Of a stretch of DNA of 64,000 bases, positions 1 through 9,162 are shown piece by piece (the stretch's first letter is position 1; each line of letters starts with the position of its first letter). The translations under genes and the position numbers were made by a program. Under the pieces are notes generated by a model. That model saw only the letters and a program-made list of their open reading frames with translations. It searched no databases and was not told the origin of the DNA. Source of the DNA: Clostridiaceae bacterium (GTDB lineage: Bacteria; Bacillota; Clostridia; TANB77; CAG-508); contig JAETPW010000002.1 of the NCBI GenBank assembly GCA_021771025.1, positions 1 to 64,000 of the forward strand, in the 5' to 3' direction.

Positions 1-96
1 TAAAGTTTTAAAAAATGTTACCATAGGATTAGGTGCTTTCATCCATAATTCATAAGCCTTTGCTCTTGTAGTTTGTTCTGGGTTTATTTCTCTCAT
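1..96 (-). CDS. CatA-like O-acetyltransferase, 5' end only
   Basis: Only about the first 32 codons lie in the window; the frame is open through base 1. The chosen ATG at 96 has GGAGG eight bases upstream; an ATG at 111 is in the same frame but overlaps that ribosome site. The visible residues (RAKAYELWMKAPNPMV) resemble the N-terminus of CatA-like acetyltransferases of the chloramphenicol acetyltransferase fold, which acetylate hydroxyl groups with acetyl-CoA. The catalytic histidine motif would lie outside the window, so activity cannot be judged. It is the gene just downstream of the gtrA-type gene. Confidence 0.6.
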   Translation of the reverse strand, partial: MREINPEQTTRAKAYELWMKAPNPMVTFFKTL

Positions 97-154
97 TTCT
101 TGTTCCTCCATAACTTACTATTTTTAAATACAAACATTATACCGAAAACCAATA

Positions 155-583
155 CTACTGATTTCCTTCCTTTTTCTTAAAAATAAACAATTTACTAAAA
201 ACATAATTAACCACGACAACCATAACCTGAGTAACAATTTTAGCAAAAATATCATTAATATGAAAAACCTTTACCATCAAGGCAAAACTTCCCACATCGC
301 ACAAAATACCAGATAAAATCCTAGCTAAGAAAAAGGAAACCATCTCCTTTATCATCGCTTTTTTGGTTTCTGTTTTACTTTCAAAAACAAACAATTTATT
401 TGTTACATACGCAAATAAAACCGCGCAGAACCATGAAATTGCACTACTCGTTACTTCTTCTATTCCGATCATTCTAGCAGCAATAAAATAACTGACAAAA
501 TTAACAATAGTCGATAGTCCTCCAAAAATAAGATAATTTATGACTTCTTTATATTTTTGATATAATTCTACAATTTTTTTCAT
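155..583 (-). CDS. GtrA family membrane protein
   Basis: A 142-residue protein with four predicted membrane segments, the size and pattern of the GtrA family. GtrA proteins are thought to help flip or handle polyprenyl-phosphate-linked sugars at the membrane. It starts with an ATG preceded by a GAGGG ribosome site and lies six bases after the GT-C gene and close to the GtrB-like gene (2246-3196). That three-gene layout matches gtrA/gtrB/glycosyltransferase modules that decorate surface polymers. Family assignment is firm; the sugar and the polymer are not visible. Confidence 0.85.
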   Translation of the reverse strand: MKKIVELYQKYKEVINYLIFGGLSTIVNFVSYFIAARMIGIEEVTSSAISWFCAVLFAYVTNKLFVFESKTETKKAMIKEMVSFFLARILSGILCDVGSFALMVKVFHINDIFAKIVTQVMVVVVNYVFSKLFIFKKKEGNQ

Positions 584-589
584 GATAGA

Positions 590-2230
590 TTATCCCTCTT
601 CCTTCCTTTTTATCTTATTTATCGTATTGGCAATAGCCACTAATCCTTGCATACCTACCAAAATAAATATAGGAATATAACTAATCAAATAACGAGATCT
701 TCCTTCGAATAATAAGACAAAACAAATGATGCCAACAACAACTAACTTAAGAATATCTGCTTGTTTATTTTTCTTTTCACTATCTAGGCGAAGAAAGACA
801 GATAAAATAATACCTACTTGTACGATTAACCAAACTATCTGCATAACGTTTGCCGTGATATTTCGATATTCTGCTGTGTCCACCAAATAGTATGGTTGTA
901 TCTTTTTCGCTAATTCTCCTGTGGCATATGGAGGTGTTGTTCTAAAGTTACCTTCAAAGCCGTAGAAAAATGTTCCATCACTTAATGTCCATTCTGCTTT
1001 GTGAAACAAAAAGCTAATGTATCCTAAAATTCCTTTTTCTTGTAAACGCTGACTAATTACCCCTAAATTTTGTCTTACCTTTTCCCCTTTTCCCGGAAAA
1101 GAGATGGTAAAGCCAAAATCTTCATCATTTACTACCCCATAAAATGATTTGTCCGTATTTTCTACTGTTTTTTCTTTTAACCCTAACATCATATAATGGG
1201 TCATGGGAAGTGAATTTTGCTGATATAATTCTTGAGGAATTTGTTTTCCTAACTGCTGCTTTTTAAGACCATAAAATCCTCCATAGGCAACTATGATACC
1301 TAAAATAATAACTAAACTTGATGAAATTAGAGTCTTTACATATGTCTTGTCCCATTTCTTTTTGCTCCCATAAAACGCTTCCATCACTAGGATAGCAATT
1401 ACCATGATTAAGCTAGTTGGCTTTAATATTGTTCCTATGATGGTAATTAAGCTGAGCGTTCCTAATAACAATAGAGAAATCCATTTGGGCTTTTCTTCTT
1501 GTTTTTCCCTTAGTTCTACGTACCATAAATATAGCGCATAAATGGCTAAAGGGAAAATCATCGTAAGTGTATCTGTATAGGGAACTAATATCCAAGGAGA
1601 GAAAACTAATAGTGGCAAAATGAAGAAAAGGGAAACTTTTGCTGCTCCTTTTCCTAATTGTTTACGAATCAGGTAAAAGGTAAGTATGCTTGCTATATCC
1701 ATCATCATTAAGTTTAGGCAAACAGCGATCCATGTATAATTTTGAATTGTGGTAAAGAATCCTGCTATGGTATAGGCTACCTTTAAGAATAATAGTATTC
1801 CTATGTTGTTGTCACAAGTAGAAAAGTAATTCGTATTAATCGTTTCATTTTGATCTAGTATTTTAGCATTTTCTAGTACTGTGCCACAGTCCCATCCATA
1901 CTCACTAAAACAAGAATAAGCAATAATGATTTGAATGATGAATAAAACAATGATCAGTATTATCCCAAAAATTATTTTTGCTCTTTTTTTATTCTTTGTT
2001 AATTCTTGATTTGGTTTGTTTTTTCTTTTTTGGCAGACATAATAAAGGCTATACCCTAAAATTAACATTACTCCTGCTATCACTGGTGCAAAAGGAGAGA
2101 ATGATAAAAATATCGTTTTATTAGCAAATACACTACTTCCTAACATGGAAAGGAAAAATAGAGCAAATAAAACAAGCACTACATTTCTAATCGTGTTTCT
2201 GATTGGTTTATCGGTCATGATTAATTTCAT
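590..2230 (-). CDS. Polytopic GT-C type glycosyltransferase
   Basis: A 546-residue protein with about a dozen hydrophobic segments and a large extracytoplasmic part between them, the architecture of GT-C enzymes (ArnT/PMT-like) that move a sugar from a polyprenyl-phosphate donor to a surface polymer. An early acidic stretch (residues about 105-130, with EYGWDCG) could supply the catalytic acidic residue of GT-C enzymes, which is inference. Its position between GtrA and GtrB homologues makes it the likely serotype-type transferase that uses the sugar GtrB loads. The start at 2230 has AGGAG about ten bases upstream; an internal ATG at codon 5 is an alternative. Confidence 0.65.
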   Translation of the reverse strand: MKLIMTDKPIRNTIRNVVLVLFALFFLSMLGSSVFANKTIFLSFSPFAPVIAGVMLILGYSLYYVCQKRKNKPNQELTKNKKRAKIIFGIILIIVLFIIQIIIAYSCFSEYGWDCGTVLENAKILDQNETINTNYFSTCDNNIGILLFLKVAYTIAGFFTTIQNYTWIAVCLNLMMMDIASILTFYLIRKQLGKGAAKVSLFFILPLLVFSPWILVPYTDTLTMIFPLAIYALYLWYVELREKQEEKPKWISLLLLGTLSLITIIGTILKPTSLIMVIAILVMEAFYGSKKKWDKTYVKTLISSSLVIILGIIVAYGGFYGLKKQQLGKQIPQELYQQNSLPMTHYMMLGLKEKTVENTDKSFYGVVNDEDFGFTISFPGKGEKVRQNLGVISQRLQEKGILGYISFLFHKAEWTLSDGTFFYGFEGNFRTTPPYATGELAKKIQPYYLVDTAEYRNITANVMQIVWLIVQVGIILSVFLRLDSEKKNKQADILKLVVVGIICFVLLFEGRSRYLISYIPIFILVGMQGLVAIANTINKIKRKEEG

Positions 2231-2245
2231 TATTTTGAATCTCCT

Positions 2246-3196
2246 TTACTTTTCTTCTGTTTTTGACTTTTCTGTTTCTTTCACAATGTAGATTGGTCTA
2301 TGTTTTACTTCTAAATAGGTTTTGGATAAATATTGCCCAATAATTCCTAAAGAAAATAGTTGGATTCCACTAACAAAAAAGATAATACATACCATAGAAG
2401 GCCAGCCACTCGTTGGATCTCCAAAAGCTAATGTACGAATAATAATCAGGATAATAAAGACAAAGGCAATCAAACAAAATAAAAGTCCAATGACAGAAGA
2501 CAAAATAAGAGGAACAGTAGAAAATGCAGTTATTCCTTCAATGGCATATTTGAATAATTTCCAAAACGACCACTTGGTTTCCCCTGCTACTCGTTCAATA
2601 TTTTCGTATTCTATCCATTTCGTGTCAAACCCAACGAAACTGAATAATCCTTTTGAATAACGATTATATTCTTTCATGGATATGATACTATTTACCATTT
2701 GCTTAGTCATTAAACGGTAATCTCTTGCACCATCTACCATTTCTACTTCTGACATTTTGTTGATGAGTTTATAAAAAACACGAGCGAAAAAACTACGAAT
2801 TGGTGGTTCTCCTTTTCGGGTTACTCTTCTTGTTCCTACACAGTCGAAATGTTCATTTTTTAAGGTATCATACATTTTGCGAAGTAGAGAAGGTGGATCT
2901 TGTAAATCAGCATCCATTAGTGTGATATAATCTCCTTCTGCTGCTTCTAAACCAGCCATCATGGCAGCTTCTTTCCCAAAATTGCGAGAAAAAGATACAT
3001 ATCTTACTTTATCGTCTTTATTTCTTAACTCACGAATTTCGGCTAAGGTTTTATCTTTTGATCCATCATTAATGAAAATGTATTCAAATTCGATTCCTTC
3101 AAAATCCTGTTTTCTTACCCTCTCCATTTCTTCATAGAATAATGGTAGTGCTTCTTCTTCATTATAACATGGTACAACAACTGATATTTTTTCCAT
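2246..3196 (-). CDS. GtrB/DPM1-like polyprenyl-phosphate glycosyltransferase
   Basis: About 316 residues. The N-terminal GT2 domain shows the VVPCYNEE start, the DADLQDPP metal-binding motif and a later RDYRLM segment typical of polyprenol-phosphate sugar transferases; two membrane segments close the C-terminus. It should transfer a sugar from a nucleotide donor to undecaprenyl phosphate at the inner membrane face for use by the neighbouring GT-C enzyme. The frame opens at 3208, but the start at 3196 (MEKISVV) fits the family best. A nine-pair hairpin lies between the purine-rich ribosome site (AAGAAGGGGGG) and this start, an arrangement seen before three other genes in this window. Confidence 0.85.
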   Translation of the reverse strand: MEKISVVVPCYNEEEALPLFYEEMERVRKQDFEGIEFEYIFINDGSKDKTLAEIRELRNKDDKVRYVSFSRNFGKEAAMMAGLEAAEGDYITLMDADLQDPPSLLRKMYDTLKNEHFDCVGTRRVTRKGEPPIRSFFARVFYKLINKMSEVEMVDGARDYRLMTKQMVNSIISMKEYNRYSKGLFSFVGFDTKWIEYENIERVAGETKWSFWKLFKYAIEGITAFSTVPLILSSVIGLLFCLIAFVFIILIIIRTLAFGDPTSGWPSMVCIIFFVSGIQLFSLGIIGQYLSKTYLEVKHRPIYIVKETEKSKTEEK

Positions 3197-3250
3197 TTTT
3201 CTTAGCATATGTCAGCTTTAACGAGCTAACATATTCCCCCCTTCTTAAAT
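3197..3250 (-). promoter_or_regulatory. Hairpin between ribosome site and start of gtrB-like gene
   Basis: On the minus strand the order is AAGAAGGGGGG, AAT, stem ATGTTAGCT, six-base loop, stem AGCTGACAT, then ATGCTAAGAAAA and the ATG. The stem has one G-U pair. The hairpin would have to fold (bringing the ribosome site closer) or melt for normal initiation. Related hairpins precede the start codons at 4888, 30766 and 31078. The function is inferred from position only. Confidence 0.5.
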
Positions 3251-3274
3251 TTAATTGTCTTAGCTTTTTATTCT

Positions 3275-4888
3275 TTAGTTAACTACTTTTGTTAGTTCAA
3301 TTGGTTTTATGCCTGAGAAATCTTTGATCACAGCCTCTGTTATGTTTGCTTTCACTTCTTTTGGTATAGCTAACACATATTGTCCTATTTTTTCTTTGGG
3401 AATGGTATAAATCATACGACCTACCATATCTGGTCCAATGGCATTGACTGCTCGAACAATTCTTTTTCCTACTATTTCTTGGGTTTCTCTATCAATTACA
3501 TTATATTCATTGGCTACCTCTTCTCCAGTTATGTCTATTTCTATGATAACGTGTCCTTCTTGAACAGCTTCTATACTTTTTACCCCATAGTATTTAGCCA
3601 TGTAAAAGTTGTTCATTCCATTGTCAATGGTTTCTGGAAAAAATCCTAATACAATTCCATCTCTTTGAATTTTTTGGTACTCGGTAAACGCAGGAACAAT
3701 GACTCTATCTTGGCCTTCATGTTTTGCCATTGCCACTTGAAATGCGATTTCTTGTTTAATTGGTTCTACATATTTATAGGCTAAAAAAGCATTGTAACTT
3801 AATAAATACGTACTAGCTATAGCAACTACTACACTTGCTATTTCTATGGCTGTTTTCATCCAATTTTCTGTTTGGCGAAGGTAAGAAATATTGATGAGTA
3901 GGCTAATGACCAAAAATACTGTGTAAGGTAGCATTGCTCTTGATGGAAATTCAGCTAGCACTGCCATTGGCAATAAAGCAATAACCATAGGGATAATAAA
4001 TAAAATAAATTGTTTTTTTACCATCATTCCTAACGGTTTTTTGGTTTTTGCTCTCATGACCAAAACCAAAATTAGGCTTAATCCATAGGCTAATAGAATT
4101 TTTAAAATTCCCATTAAATTTTGTACAATTAAGGTGAAGGAAACGTGCATTCCTCCTGTTGTTGTTAAACGAGCGAAGTTTCCTGGTGCAAAAAGTAAAA
4201 GAAGAGCACCAATGCCAAAGGCGATTATTGTCATGATGGACAATACTTTTTTACTCGTTTTCCATTTCCAAAATTTTTTAATTTGGGTAATGGCTACTAA
4301 AATAAAAAACATTCCCATAACAAAAGCAGTATTTTCTTGCGAAAATCCAACTAGAAATGCTAATGGTAACAAAATCAGCTTTTGCCAAGTAGCTAATGGT
4401 TTATCCTGAAGGATATACTTATCATACAGTAAAAGTAAAGCAAGCATTGCACATACAGGCCATAAGTAATTTAGACTACCAGAGAGCCAGACAAAATTTT
4501 CACCAAAAGAAGGAATGCCCCATACAAAGCAAATTAAACCGATACTAATCGCGTAAAAATTAATTTTTCCTGTAGCAATTTTGCTAAGTAAAATCAAGAA
4601 AAGAATAAGAACTATAGGATTAAGAATATTATATAAAAAAGTTCCTACGTATAAAAAGAATGAAATTATCCCATGAACAAGAATTCTCCCTGTCCAACTT
4701 TGATACATATTGCTAAGGGATAATTGAATATCTTTTAATGAATTTACTCTTTGGTTTTCTGTCCCTACCACAAAACTATAATTGTGTTCATCGGCTGCCA
4801 TAATTGAGAAACAATTTAAGCAAAATACAGTTAATAACACAACCGCTAGTAAAATAATTGTTTTTTTCTGTTTTTTTCCTATTTCCAT
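3275..4888 (-). CDS. Polytopic membrane protein, DUF6056-like
   Basis: A 537-residue protein with an N-terminal membrane segment, about ten further hydrophobic segments and a ~120-residue soluble C-terminal tail. The sequence around residues 120-140 (WLSGSLNYLW) is the signature I associate with the DUF6056 (older DUF3329) family, found in surface-polysaccharide loci and resembling GT-C glycosyltransferases. I cannot name a reaction. It is immediately upstream of the gtrB-like gene. Its ATG is separated from the GAAGGGAG ribosome site by a hairpin (TATGTTAG/CTAACATA). Confidence 0.6.
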   Translation of the reverse strand: MEIGKKQKKTIILLAVVLLTVFCLNCFSIMAADEHNYSFVVGTENQRVNSLKDIQLSLSNMYQSWTGRILVHGIISFFLYVGTFLYNILNPIVLILFLILLSKIATGKINFYAISIGLICFVWGIPSFGENFVWLSGSLNYLWPVCAMLALLLLYDKYILQDKPLATWQKLILLPLAFLVGFSQENTAFVMGMFFILVAITQIKKFWKWKTSKKVLSIMTIIAFGIGALLLLFAPGNFARLTTTGGMHVSFTLIVQNLMGILKILLAYGLSLILVLVMRAKTKKPLGMMVKKQFILFIIPMVIALLPMAVLAEFPSRAMLPYTVFLVISLLINISYLRQTENWMKTAIEIASVVVAIASTYLLSYNAFLAYKYVEPIKQEIAFQVAMAKHEGQDRVIVPAFTEYQKIQRDGIVLGFFPETIDNGMNNFYMAKYYGVKSIEAVQEGHVIIEIDITGEEVANEYNVIDRETQEIVGKRIVRAVNAIGPDMVGRMIYTIPKEKIGQYVLAIPKEVKANITEAVIKDFSGIKPIELTKVVN

Positions 4889-4945
4889 TTTACTTTTTTA
4901 TGTTAGTTTTATCCTAACATATATCTCCCTTCTTTATTTTCATGA
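4889..4945 (-). promoter_or_regulatory. Hairpin between ribosome site and start of DUF6056-like gene
   Basis: Minus strand: AAGAAGGGAG, then stem TATGTTAG, loop GATAAAA, stem CTAACATA, then an A-rich spacer and ATGGAA. The same order and nearly the same stem sequence occur before the gtrB-like gene and spoIIIAC. Confidence 0.5.
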
Positions 4946-4996
4946 TTTTATGCCTTTTCTACTTATGCTATGGAGTTTCTATTCTCTTTGGTTTAG

Positions 4997-6694
4997 TCAA
5001 GTGATTTTATTATAGTTAATTTTTGGTAAATCGGTATCCAAACGGTAATTTTTATTATAATAAGGATCACCTTTACCAATTACTTTAGCCCAACGCTTAA
5101 CAAAAAGTTCATACTCTTTAGCAAAACGTTTTTGTTTTTCCTCTGATTCTACATCTTGTCCACGTGATTTTGACTCATAATGATAAGCCTCTACAAAAGG
5201 ATTATACACAATTAAATATTTGGCTGTTCTTGCTTTTAGACAAAAATCTACATCATTAAAAGCCACGGCTAACTTTTCGTCAAATCCCAACAAATCGATA
5301 TATAGCTCTCTTCTTACCATGAAACAAGCCGCAGTTACTGCGCTTAAATCTTGAACAATATTTATGTAATCATGAATATGATACTCACTTTCCTCCATTT
5401 CACGAAAACGATGTCCAGCTAATCCTCTCGTTCCAATCGTAACGCCTGCGTGCTGAATACTTCGATCAGGGAAAAGAAGTTTTGCTCCACAAATAGCAAC
5501 ATCTTTTCTTTGGGCATACATTAACAACTCTTCCATCCAATCCTTTGTGATAAATTCAATATCATTATTTAATAAAACAACGTATTCACCACTTGAATTT
5601 TCTACCCCGAAATTAACAATTTTAGAATAGTTAAAATACGGAATGGTCAAACGAACTACTTTAATTTGAGAATATTGTTTAGTTATCTTTTCATAATAAG
5701 CAAACGTATCTTCTTTTTCACTATTATTTTCCACAATAACGATTTCATAGTTCTGATACGTAGAAGCTAAAATTGACTGAACCACTTTATCTAAGTCTTC
5801 TACATGATCTTTATTCGGAATCACAATAGAAATTAAAGGATTTCCTTCTATTTGATAACGAATATGATATTGTCCTTTAAACTTACCATCATCAATTGAA
5901 GTAAACTTAAGACCAACACGATCTAAATGGTTAGCGATAATCCTCTTTTCCTCTTTCGTATTTACATCTTTTTCTTCTACGGTTTGATGATACAATATTT
6001 TTTGGATATGTTCGATCTTCCTTGTTTTCTCACTAATATGCAAACTCAAATCAAGAATGGCATTTTGCCCTAAGTTTTGCAAAAATTCTGGATGAACCTT
6101 CAAAAAAGCAGTTTTAACAGCAATCAAATCACCGATATAATTTTGAGAAAGAATCGTATCTCTCGCAAAATCTGGTTTAAAATGAGGTCTTTGCCTTTTC
6201 CCCTCTAGCACAATATCATTATCTGCATAAATCAGCAAAGAATCACGATATTCAATAGACCTTACCAATTCATAAAAAGCAAAAGGAGCAAGAACACAAT
6301 CTCTTCCCAAAAAAACAATATAATCACTCTCTTCCTGCTCAAGTAAAGTAGAATAAGAAGACACAGGCAAATCCTTTACGGTAAAATTCTGATATGTTTG
6401 CCCCTCAATACTTTCTAATAAATCAGCAGACAACTTATCGCCAACCACCTGAAACTTAATCGACTGGCAAGAAACATATTTTCTTTGTTTCTCCAATTCC
6501 TGTTCATTCGGTTCATTATTAGCCATCCAAGTAGCATACTCATCCAATACCGTTTTCCCAAAACGAATATGATTAAGACAAGTAGCCCATAATCCTCGAA
6601 ATCCATTATGCTTAATATAACGCAAAACAGCCTTCAAATTTCTAAACGTAAGAGCCTTTCCCAACTTCTTTATCTTTCTTAAAAAGCTATTCAT
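4997..6694 (-). CDS. GT2 family glycosyltransferase, two-part
   Basis: About 565 residues from the ATG at 6694, chosen because AGAGGAG sits just upstream; the frame itself opens at 6730. Residues 85-280 form a degenerate GT-A like domain, and about 290-530 a full GT2 domain with PLISIVIPNKDH, the LLNNDIEF metal-binding motif and FNDVDFCLKA, as in rhamnosyltransferases of O-antigen and rhamnan assembly. It should elongate a polyprenol-linked glycan on the cytoplasmic side. The neighbouring GT2/GT4 fusion and methyltransferase suggest a methylated, rhamnose-rich polymer, which is inference. Confidence 0.8.
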   Translation of the reverse strand: MNSFLRKIKKLGKALTFRNLKAVLRYIKHNGFRGLWATCLNHIRFGKTVLDEYATWMANNEPNEQELEKQRKYVSCQSIKFQVVGDKLSADLLESIEGQTYQNFTVKDLPVSSYSTLLEQEESDYIVFLGRDCVLAPFAFYELVRSIEYRDSLLIYADNDIVLEGKRQRPHFKPDFARDTILSQNYIGDLIAVKTAFLKVHPEFLQNLGQNAILDLSLHISEKTRKIEHIQKILYHQTVEEKDVNTKEEKRIIANHLDRVGLKFTSIDDGKFKGQYHIRYQIEGNPLISIVIPNKDHVEDLDKVVQSILASTYQNYEIVIVENNSEKEDTFAYYEKITKQYSQIKVVRLTIPYFNYSKIVNFGVENSSGEYVVLLNNDIEFITKDWMEELLMYAQRKDVAICGAKLLFPDRSIQHAGVTIGTRGLAGHRFREMEESEYHIHDYINIVQDLSAVTAACFMVRRELYIDLLGFDEKLAVAFNDVDFCLKARTAKYLIVYNPFVEAYHYESKSRGQDVESEEKQKRFAKEYELFVKRWAKVIGKGDPYYNKNYRLDTDLPKINYNKIT

Positions 6695-6759
6695 ACTCAC
6701 TCCTCTTTCTTTCCCCTCATCTATTTCCAATCAACAAACTAATCATATCACTATACTAG

Positions 6760-6941
6760 CATGAAAACTGGTCTTTGTTGTGGAGATGTTAATGAATTTA
6801 CGTCTGACAGTTCCCTAAGACCCGCGTCAGGCTTAAAATCCGATAACTGGCTTCTGTGTGAGGGACCTAAGGATTTTAAAACGACCCCGCTATGGAAGAC
6901 TAAATTCATTAACCTCTCCACAACAAAGACCAGTTTTCATG
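6760..6941. repeat. Structured repeat element, copy A
   Basis: A core of about 100 bases (6801-6900) is flanked by arms of 41 bases (6760-6800 and 6901-6941) that are reverse complements with about one mismatch. The core shares long identical stretches with copy B (22399-22497), for example CTGACAGTTCCCTAAGACC and CTTAAAATCCGATAAC, while the arms are unrelated between copies. Inside the core AAAATCC can pair with GGATTTT. It fills most of the 377-base gap between two glycosyltransferase genes. The element class is unknown to me. Confidence 0.75.
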
Positions 6942-6987
6942 CGACCCCACATCGCAAAATATCCAAAACGTACCCATCTCCAATCGA

Positions 6988-7036
6988 ACAAATAACGTCT
7001 GACAATTTCCTCTTAATCTGCATCAGGCTTAAAGAA
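6988..7036. repeat. Partial copy (D) of the structured repeat
   Basis: ACGTCTGACA, then a divergent stretch, then ATCAGGCTTAAAG match the left half of the copy A core (starting at 6800). The right half and the arms are missing, so this is a truncated or decayed copy about 50 bases from copy A. Confidence 0.5.
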
Positions 7037-7071
7037 CAAAATGTCCCAAGCAGAAACATCCCCCAAAAACA

Positions 7072-9162
7072 CTATCGTCCAAGAATAGCCTTTAGCTTTC
7101 TCTTCACACGGCGCAAAAATCGATAAATACGTCCATGATTATCCACATAAATTGGCTCCTCTTTAGCCACCTCAAACACCACTTCTTGAGACTCTTTGCT
7201 CGCCTTAAAAGCATCCTTACTATACATCGGTTCAATCACTGGCAAATGCTGGTAATCCGTTTCCAGCATATCCTTCACTGCTTTTAAAAACTCATCAAAC
7301 CCTCTTTCTAAAGGATAATCTTTCATATACTCCTGACCAAATTGCCCCATTTTCTCCCTTACTTCTGGATGATCCAATAAATACACAATACTACTAGCTA
7401 CTGCTTCAGGTGTTGGCTCTGCTAATAAAACCCCTTCCTCTGGTAAATCGTACAAATTATTTTCTTTATATAACTCTACCACAGGTAACCCAGCTGCCAT
7501 CATCTCAAATGGTATACGTGATGGGTTAGAAGCACTCATACAAAGCCCTACCTTACACTTGTTATATAATTCATTGCACTTGTCAATCGGAATAATTTGT
7601 AAATTCTCACATTCAAAATCAAAACTAGCAGGTACATTAGATCCATATAAATAAATCTTAACATCTGGTTTTAATTTTTTCACCAAGCGTAATGCTTTTA
7701 GCCCAATATAATCACATCTTCTTGGTTTCTCTGGTTGATACACATAGCAAATGGCATTTTCTTTAGCACACTTTTCTAACGGATGATACGTTTTCAAATC
7801 AGCTCCAAAAGAAAAATATTCAGATGGTGTATTAAATTCAGCCTGCATTTTGTGAGATAGCCATTTACCAATGGTTACCGGTAAATACCCATAGCGGTAC
7901 GAATTTTCTGTAATTAAATATTGATCTCCCATGGGGAAAAACCATGGTTCATAGTCTTGGATGAAATAAGCTTTTCTCTTAGCTGGTAATTTGCGCACAA
8001 ATTCTACGGTTTGCCAACCGGTAGCAAACATGATGTCATAGTCTTTTTGTATGTTGAACCCAACGTATATGCCTGCTTCACAAGGTTCATACCAATTGTC
8101 TATTTTTTCTTTTACCATTTGTGGAGTAGATACTCCATCTTCTTCTACAAAAATGTCACATTCATACCCTGCACGCAAAAGAGCATTAACGTTTTGAATA
8201 ATGGTTCTGTGCCCTCCTGATCCTTTTCCGGGATGAGGCATTACCCAAGCAATCTTGGTTTTTCCACTATCTTTTGGTGGTAATAGTGGTCTCATCAGAT
8301 CTCTTCTCATTTCTTGTTTCTTTTTGATTTCTTCTGGTAAATCATAATGACTGGAAATATCATCTTGAATTCGGCAGATTTCGTCATATTCAATTTGTGC
8401 TTTAACATCAGTAGAAACAGAACTTCCATGTTTACGGTAATAATTTAAAGCATTGGTATTCCAGCTGATTTTCCCGTGTTTTAACACATTGTAGTAAATA
8501 TACCAATCTCCTGCTACTTTAAACTCTCCTGCTTCAGCAAAAATGGTAGAATAATCTTTTTTTCTCCACATAACGCTAGACACATTTAAAATGGTGTTAG
8601 TCACACTTAAATGATTGATGATTTCTTCTTCTCCTGTCCAAAGGTATGACTTATTCCATTCTCCTGTTCTGCACATATCATACCAGTCGTCACAACGAGG
8701 ACGAATCAAGTGGTTTTCTCCGTCAATTTTAGCGGATTCACAGTAAGATAGTACTACTTCTGGGTCGTCGAAAGGTTTGATTAATTCTTCGACAAAATTA
8801 TTGGCTGCACTATCATCTGCTTCTGCTATCCAAATAAAGTCACCAGTTGCCGCATCAAACCCTTTTTTCCATTGTTTAAACACGCAACCTCCACTATTGA
8901 CTTCATTGGGAATAAATTGTACTTTAATTTCTTTAGGAATGGTTTTGATTTTTTCTTCAATTACTTGTACACTATTATCGGTAGAACAATCGTCTAAAAT
9001 AATTAATTCGTAAATCGGATACGTTTGTAATAAAACCGAATCAATTCTTTCGATGATGTAATCTTGATAGTTGTAATTAGGAATAATTACACTTACTTTT
9101 TTTGGGTTTTCCATAGTACATTTTTTCATTGGCTTATGGTAAATATCAATTATTTTCTCCAT
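7072..9162 (-). CDS. GT2-GT4 bifunctional glycosyltransferase
   Basis: A 696-residue fusion. Residues ~20-250 are a GT2 domain (KVSVIIPNYNYQ, DDCSTDNS, and AEADDSA in the metal-binding position). Residues ~300-640 are a GT4-like domain starting at WVMPHPGKGSGGHRT and ending with the nucleotide-binding region (PSRIPFEMMAAGLPVVE), as in WsaF-like rhamnosyltransferases. Two linkages of the surface glycan could be made by one protein. The start has AGGAGG five bases upstream and overlaps the preceding methyltransferase gene by 17 bases, so the two are translationally coupled. Confidence 0.82.
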   Translation of the reverse strand: MEKIIDIYHKPMKKCTMENPKKVSVIIPNYNYQDYIIERIDSVLLQTYPIYELIILDDCSTDNSVQVIEEKIKTIPKEIKVQFIPNEVNSGGCVFKQWKKGFDAATGDFIWIAEADDSAANNFVEELIKPFDDPEVVLSYCESAKIDGENHLIRPRCDDWYDMCRTGEWNKSYLWTGEEEIINHLSVTNTILNVSSVMWRKKDYSTIFAEAGEFKVAGDWYIYYNVLKHGKISWNTNALNYYRKHGSSVSTDVKAQIEYDEICRIQDDISSHYDLPEEIKKKQEMRRDLMRPLLPPKDSGKTKIAWVMPHPGKGSGGHRTIIQNVNALLRAGYECDIFVEEDGVSTPQMVKEKIDNWYEPCEAGIYVGFNIQKDYDIMFATGWQTVEFVRKLPAKRKAYFIQDYEPWFFPMGDQYLITENSYRYGYLPVTIGKWLSHKMQAEFNTPSEYFSFGADLKTYHPLEKCAKENAICYVYQPEKPRRCDYIGLKALRLVKKLKPDVKIYLYGSNVPASFDFECENLQIIPIDKCNELYNKCKVGLCMSASNPSRIPFEMMAAGLPVVELYKENNLYDLPEEGVLLAEPTPEAVASSIVYLLDHPEVREKMGQFGQEYMKDYPLERGFDEFLKAVKDMLETDYQHLPVIEPMYSKDAFKASKESQEVVFEVAKEEPIYVDNHGRIYRFLRRVKRKLKAILGR

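Noticed and set aside
6761..7126. 121-codon open frame over structured element A
   Set aside because: It reads through the palindromic arms and has no family resemblance or convincing ribosome site.
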